Shown piece by piece: positions 60,935-64,000 of a stretch of 64,000 nt of DNA. Numbering within the stretch: the stretch's first letter is position 1; each line of letters begins with the position of its first letter. A program made the position numbers and the translations under genes. The DNA is from Polaribacter huanghezhanensis (GTDB lineage: Bacteria > Bacteroidota > Bacteroidia > Flavobacteriales > Flavobacteriaceae): contig NZ_CP128595.1 of the NCBI RefSeq assembly GCF_030444335.1, positions 1,874,501 through 1,938,500 of the forward strand, in the 5' to 3' direction. The notes under the pieces are model-generated. The model worked only from the letters and a program-made list of their open reading frames with translations. It searched no databases and was not told the DNA's origin.

Positions 60935-61028
60935 TCCGAACGAAGAATAAGGAGGAATCTCATTATTTAAAGTTAAACACTACTAATATTTAATAGATTT
61001 CTCAATCGTTCCTCTTTTCGAAATGACA
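60929..61028. repeat. Dispersed repeat, GTCATTCC...GAAATGACA family
   Basis: TTGTCATTCCGAACGAAG (60929 on), GGAGGAATCT, a middle of about 40 bp, then AGATTTCTCAATCGTTCCTC and CGAAATGACA (to 61028). The outer arms TGTCATT and AATGACA and the GGAATCTC/GAGAxTxCC arms form a long hairpin. It fills the gap between the PagL-like gene and the dehydrogenase gene and overlaps the start codon of the former. Confidence 0.8.
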
Positions 61029-61055
61029 AATTATATTAATTTTTTTGATTGTAGC

Positions 61056-61943
61056 TTAGACAAATTGCTTCGCAACTTTTTCTGCTTTTCTGCTTTCAGA
61101 ATAATCGTAAAAACCTTCACCAGATTTAACGCCTAGTTTTCCTGCTCTAACCATATTTACTAATAACGGACAAGGAGCATATTTTGGATTTTTAAACCCA
61201 TCATACAATACATTCAAGATTGATAAACACACATCTAAACCAATAAAATCTGCTAATTGTAGTGGCCCCATTGGATGTGCCATTCCCAACATCATCACCG
61301 TGTCAATTTCTTTAATACCAGCTACTCCGTTGTAGAATGTTTCAATAGATTCATTAATCATTGGCATTAAAATTCTGTTGGCAACAAAACCAGGATAATC
61401 ATTTACTTCAACCGGAATTTTATTGATTTTTTTTGTCAAATCAACCGTAAATTTCATCACTTCATCAGAAGTATTATAACCTCTAATAATTTCCACCAAT
61501 TTCATAATTGGCACAGGATTCATAAAATGCATTCCGATTACTTGCGTTGGTCTTTTTGTTACTGCAGCAATTTGAGTAATTGAAATTGAAGAAGTATTTG
61601 TTGCTAGAATGGTGTCTTCTGGACAAACTTCATCCAATTCTCTAAAAATATTGAGTTTTAAATCTACATTTTCTGTTGCAGCTTCCACAACCAAACTTGC
61701 ATACTGCACACCAGCTTTGATAGAAGTGTAGGTGGTGATATTGTTTAAGGTGTTGTTTTTATCAGCTTCAGAAATTTTTTCTTTGGCAACCATTCTATCT
61801 AAGTTCTTCGTAATAGTTGCAATTCCTTTAGCCAATGCAGTTTCAGAAATGTCAATTAATTGCACTTGAAATCCAAATTGAGCAAAAGTGTGCGCAATTC
61901 CGTTTCCCATTGTTCCTGAACCAATTACAGCGATATTTTTCAT
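61056..61943 (-). CDS. hbd: 3-hydroxyacyl-CoA dehydrogenase (3-hydroxybutyryl-CoA type)
   Basis: 295 residues. Rossmann NAD motif VIGSGTMGNGIAHTFA at the start; catalytic His in IGMHFMNPVPIMKLVEII, with Glu and Asn in the following conserved positions; and the C-terminal domain with PGFVANRILMPMINESI and GMAHPMGPLQLADFIGLDV. It oxidises (S)-3-hydroxyacyl-CoA, or reduces acetoacetyl-CoA. It stands alone. Confidence 0.95.
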   Translation of the reverse strand: MKNIAVIGSGTMGNGIAHTFAQFGFQVQLIDISETALAKGIATITKNLDRMVAKEKISEADKNNTLNNITTYTSIKAGVQYASLVVEAATENVDLKLNIFRELDEVCPEDTILATNTSSISITQIAAVTKRPTQVIGMHFMNPVPIMKLVEIIRGYNTSDEVMKFTVDLTKKINKIPVEVNDYPGFVANRILMPMINESIETFYNGVAGIKEIDTVMMLGMAHPMGPLQLADFIGLDVCLSILNVLYDGFKNPKYAPCPLLVNMVRAGKLGVKSGEGFYDYSESRKAEKVAKQFV

Positions 61944-62029
61944 GTATGTATTATTTAAAAATTTGTTATTTAAAGATTAAAAATGCTCTTTGAGTTTTTC
62001 AATTTTTTAATTATTTTAATATTTTTTTT

Positions 62030-62196
62030 GGGCGTTTTAACGGGCTTTACGTTTCAATCTTTTTTTGTTTTGTCATTGCGAAGAAAGTTTTTGCTTTCTG
62101 TGGCAATCTCATTATTAATTAAGAGATTACTTCGTCATTCTTCCTCGTAATGACGAGATGTTTCAAAAAAAGGATTTCCACTACAATCCCTAACGC
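62030..62196. repeat. Nested repeats: GCGTTAGGGATTG repeat interrupted by a GTCATTGCG repeat
   Basis: The outer copy, in reverse orientation to that at 29127, runs GGGCGTT..CGGGCTTTACGTTTCAATC to ..GGATTTCCACTACAATCCCTAACGC (62196). Inside its loop region lies a second palindromic repeat, TGTCATTGCGAAG..GGCAATCTC..GAGATTACTTCGTCATT..CGTAATGACGA (about 62071-62156). The 332-bp gap 61944-62275 contains no gene. Confidence 0.8.
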
Positions 62197-62275
62197 ATAT
62201 ACTTTTTAAGTTTTGATTTAAACTGAAAACCTTTAGAACATTTCAACTTGTTACTTTCAAACTTTGTAACTATAA

Positions 62276-63235
62276 TTAAAAACAATCAATGATTCGTTGA
62301 GCAATTCTTAAAGCTTCTGTTCCTTGTGACAAAGAAACAACCGGAGTTGTATCATTATTAATCGCATCAGCAAACGATTCTAACTCGTCTAAAATGGCGT
62401 TATTTTCTGTAACTTCTGGATTGTCAAAATAGATTTGTTTTTTAACGCCTTCAGCATTTTGTAAAATCATGGCAAACTCATCTTGATGCTTTGGAACATC
62501 TTTCATTTTTACAACTTCTGCAGTTTTTTCTAAAAAATCAACAGAAATATAGGCATCTTTTTGAAAAAATCTAGATTTACGCATATTTTTCATTGAAATT
62601 CTACTCGCAGTTAAATTGGCAACACAACCGTTTTCAAATTCGATTCTTGCATTGGCAATATCTGGCGTTTCACTAATTACCGAAACACCACTTGCGTGAA
62701 CGTTTTTTACAGGCGATTTAACGACGCTTAAAATAATATCGATATCGTGAATCATTAAATCCAATACCACAGGAACATCAGTTCCTCTAGGATTAAATTC
62801 TGCCAATCGATGCGTTTCTATAAACATTGGCGCATCAATCATGTCTTTTACAGCGGTAAACGCAGGATTAAAACGTTCTACGTGACCAACTTGTCCACGA
62901 ATATGTTTCTGACTTGCCAAGGTCCTAATTGCTTCTGCTTCTAAAACTGTTTTTGTAATTGGTTTTTCAATAAAAATATGGCAGCCTTTTTCTATGGCTA
63001 ATTTTGCACATTCAAAATGTGATAATGTTGGAGTTACAATGTCTATTACATCAACTTCATCAATTAAACTTTCTACAGAATCAAACAAGGTATACCCAAA
63101 TTCTTCGGCAACTTTTTGTGCGTTTTCTGTAAATGAATCGTAAAAACCTATTAATTCGTATTTATCTGATTGTTGTAATAAACGAAGATGAATTTTTCCT
63201 AAATGACCAGCGCCAAGAACACCTACTTTTAGCAT
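62276..63235 (-). CDS. Gfo/Idh/MocA family oxidoreductase
   Basis: 319 residues. N-terminal Rossmann GVLGAGHLGKIHLRLLQ, the EKP motif in HIFIEKPITKT (catalytic Lys) and the C-terminal alpha/beta domain with DLMIHDIDIILSVVKSP (Asp-x-x-x-His). It oxidises or reduces a sugar-like substrate with NAD(P). Start chosen at ATG 63235 (MLKVGVLG); an ATG at 63241 two codons upstream is possible. Confidence 0.92.
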   Translation of the reverse strand: MLKVGVLGAGHLGKIHLRLLQQSDKYELIGFYDSFTENAQKVAEEFGYTLFDSVESLIDEVDVIDIVTPTLSHFECAKLAIEKGCHIFIEKPITKTVLEAEAIRTLASQKHIRGQVGHVERFNPAFTAVKDMIDAPMFIETHRLAEFNPRGTDVPVVLDLMIHDIDIILSVVKSPVKNVHASGVSVISETPDIANARIEFENGCVANLTASRISMKNMRKSRFFQKDAYISVDFLEKTAEVVKMKDVPKHQDEFAMILQNAEGVKKQIYFDNPEVTENNAILDELESFADAINNDTTPVVSLSQGTEALRIAQRIIDCF

Positions 63236-63250
63236 ATACATATATTTTAA

Positions 63251-63325
63251 TGTCTCCTCGAGCGCAGTCGAGAGGTTTTATAATTAAATTGTCTTAAGTA
63301 GTTCTCGACTGCGCTCGAACAGACA
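63251..63325. repeat. Dispersed palindromic repeat, TCTCGACTnCGCTCGA family, copy 3
   Basis: TGTCTCCTCGAGCGCAGTCG with AGAGG (63251 on) and GTTCTCGACTGCGCTCGAAC with AGACA (to 63325). The two arms pair over about 17 bp with a 30-bp loop. Confidence 0.85.
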
Positions 63326-63432
63326 ATTTTTTGAGTTTTTTTAAAAAAAAATTTATCGCGAACAAAGATACACTTTTATAGCTATTTTTTTAGATTTATT
63401 ACTACTTTTAGAACTCCAAACTTTACTTAGAA

Positions 63433-64000
63433 TTGAAAGATACACATAAACATCAAGGACTTAGAAAACAGCTAGCTAACGTGTTAGAAGCGAAAGGAAT
63501 TACCGATAAAAATGTGTTAGATGCTGTCTGTAAAATTCCACGACATTTGTTTATCGATTCTAGTTTCGAAGCGCACGCTTATCAAGATAAAGCATTTCCG
63601 ATTGCAGCCGAGCAAACCATTTCTCAGCCTTACACCGTTGCATTTCAATCGCAAACACTAGAGGTTAAACCTGGAGATAAAGTATTAGAAATAGGTACAG
63701 GTTCTGGATATCAAACGGCTGTTTTACTAGAAATGAAAGCAGAAGTCTATTCGATAGAGCGTCAAAAAGAATTGTTTAAAAAAACATCTTTGTTCTTACC
63801 AAAATTAGGCTATAGAGCAAAGAAATTAATTTTTGGCGATGGTTATAAAGGATTGCCAGAAGTTGCACCTTTTGATAAAATTATTGTAACCGCTGGAGCA
63901 CCTTTTGTGCCGAAACCGTTATTAAGTCAGCTAAAAGTAGGAGGAAAGTTATTAATTCCTGTTGGTGATACAACACAAATAATGACGTTGTTTATCAGGA
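63433..64000 (+). CDS. pcm: Protein-L-isoaspartate O-methyltransferase (C-terminus outside window)
   Basis: 189 codons are present and the gene runs off the right edge. The PCMT fold is clear: IPRHLFIDSSFEAHAYQDKAFPI, AAEQTISQPYTVAFQSQ, the SAM motif VLEIGTGSGYQTAVLLEM, and FDKIIVTAGAPFVPKPL. It repairs isoaspartate in ageing proteins. The start is probably TTG 63433 (M-K-D-T-H-K-H-Q-G-L-R), as relatives begin MKDTxKHQGLR and no ATG or GTG fits. Confidence 0.92.
   Translation, partial: MKDTHKHQGLRKQLANVLEAKGITDKNVLDAVCKIPRHLFIDSSFEAHAYQDKAFPIAAEQTISQPYTVAFQSQTLEVKPGDKVLEIGTGSGYQTAVLLEMKAEVYSIERQKELFKKTSLFLPKLGYRAKKLIFGDGYKGLPEVAPFDKIIVTAGAPFVPKPLLSQLKVGGKLLIPVGDTTQIMTLFIR

Overview
The window is a 64 kb piece of the chromosome of an AT-rich marine-type member of the Flavobacteriaceae (Bacteroidota). 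Support for this: the sigma-A promoter core TAnnTTTG recurs upstream of genes, starts are preceded by A-rich stretches rather than strong Shine-Dalgarno sites, and there are many flavobacterial families and neighbourhoods (LolA-FtsK-DgkA-Tpx; DUF6452-DUF6048 next to RlmD; OxyR divergent from Dps; ACR3/DUF6428 arsenic operon; CCC-motif, DUF5362, DUF2752 and DUF6787 membrane proteins). No rRNA, tRNA, CRISPR array, insertion sequence or prophage was seen. Genus level is not claimed.

Layout. 1-9034: core genes for envelope and division (LptF/G-type permease end, LolA, FtsK, lipid kinase, thiol peroxidase), a fasciclin protein, a MATE exporter, a J-domain/KTSC protein and a PutP-type symporter. 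9142-18287: an accessory block. It has a two-component system (polyproline lipoprotein, TPR sensor kinase, NarL-like regulator) followed by five promoters that share a CCTTACGG-n4-CCGTAAGG palindrome at a fixed distance from TAnnTTTG. These drive small genes (a Cys/His peptide, a PEGA lipoprotein, an HNH nuclease, a broken DUF1508 gene) and a tight seven-gene operon (Pro/Lys peptide, DUF4236, membrane protein, TerB-like, coiled-coil membrane protein, VWA-like lipoprotein, DUF5763-like). This is the best candidate for an undescribed system. 18293-37748: mostly housekeeping (MutS2, Ung, nucleoside phosphorylase, eIF1/SUI1, RlmD, ECF sigma, RocD, YbaB, S9 peptidase), a candidate small RNA, and a PLP enzyme pair that fits sulfonolipid (capnine) synthesis.

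37969-40786: a conserved gene followed by two single-gene cassettes (a HEPN-like and a SIR2-like protein, a defence-type combination) separated by ~130-bp imperfect palindromes. 40941-54560: DEAD-box helicase, a thioredoxin-fold lipoprotein lacking its cysteines, an ABC-F protein, the OxyR/Dps oxidative-stress pair, lipid and CoA metabolism genes, an amino-acid/dicarboxylate symporter, a sulfurtransferase, and an arsenic operon (ArsR, DUF6428, arsenate reductase-like, ACR3). 54640-64000: HAD and DCC proteins, a MacAB-like ABC exporter operon, a PagL-like outer-membrane protein, 3-hydroxyacyl-CoA dehydrogenase, a Gfo/Idh/MocA oxidoreductase and the start of an isoaspartate methyltransferase.

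The intergenic space is rich in dispersed palindromic repeats of at least three families. Two of them appear to supply the start codon of the adjacent gene, and one is nested inside another. Two genes show lesions: a premature stop at codon 14 of the YbaB/EbfC gene and a one-base frameshift in a DUF1508 gene.
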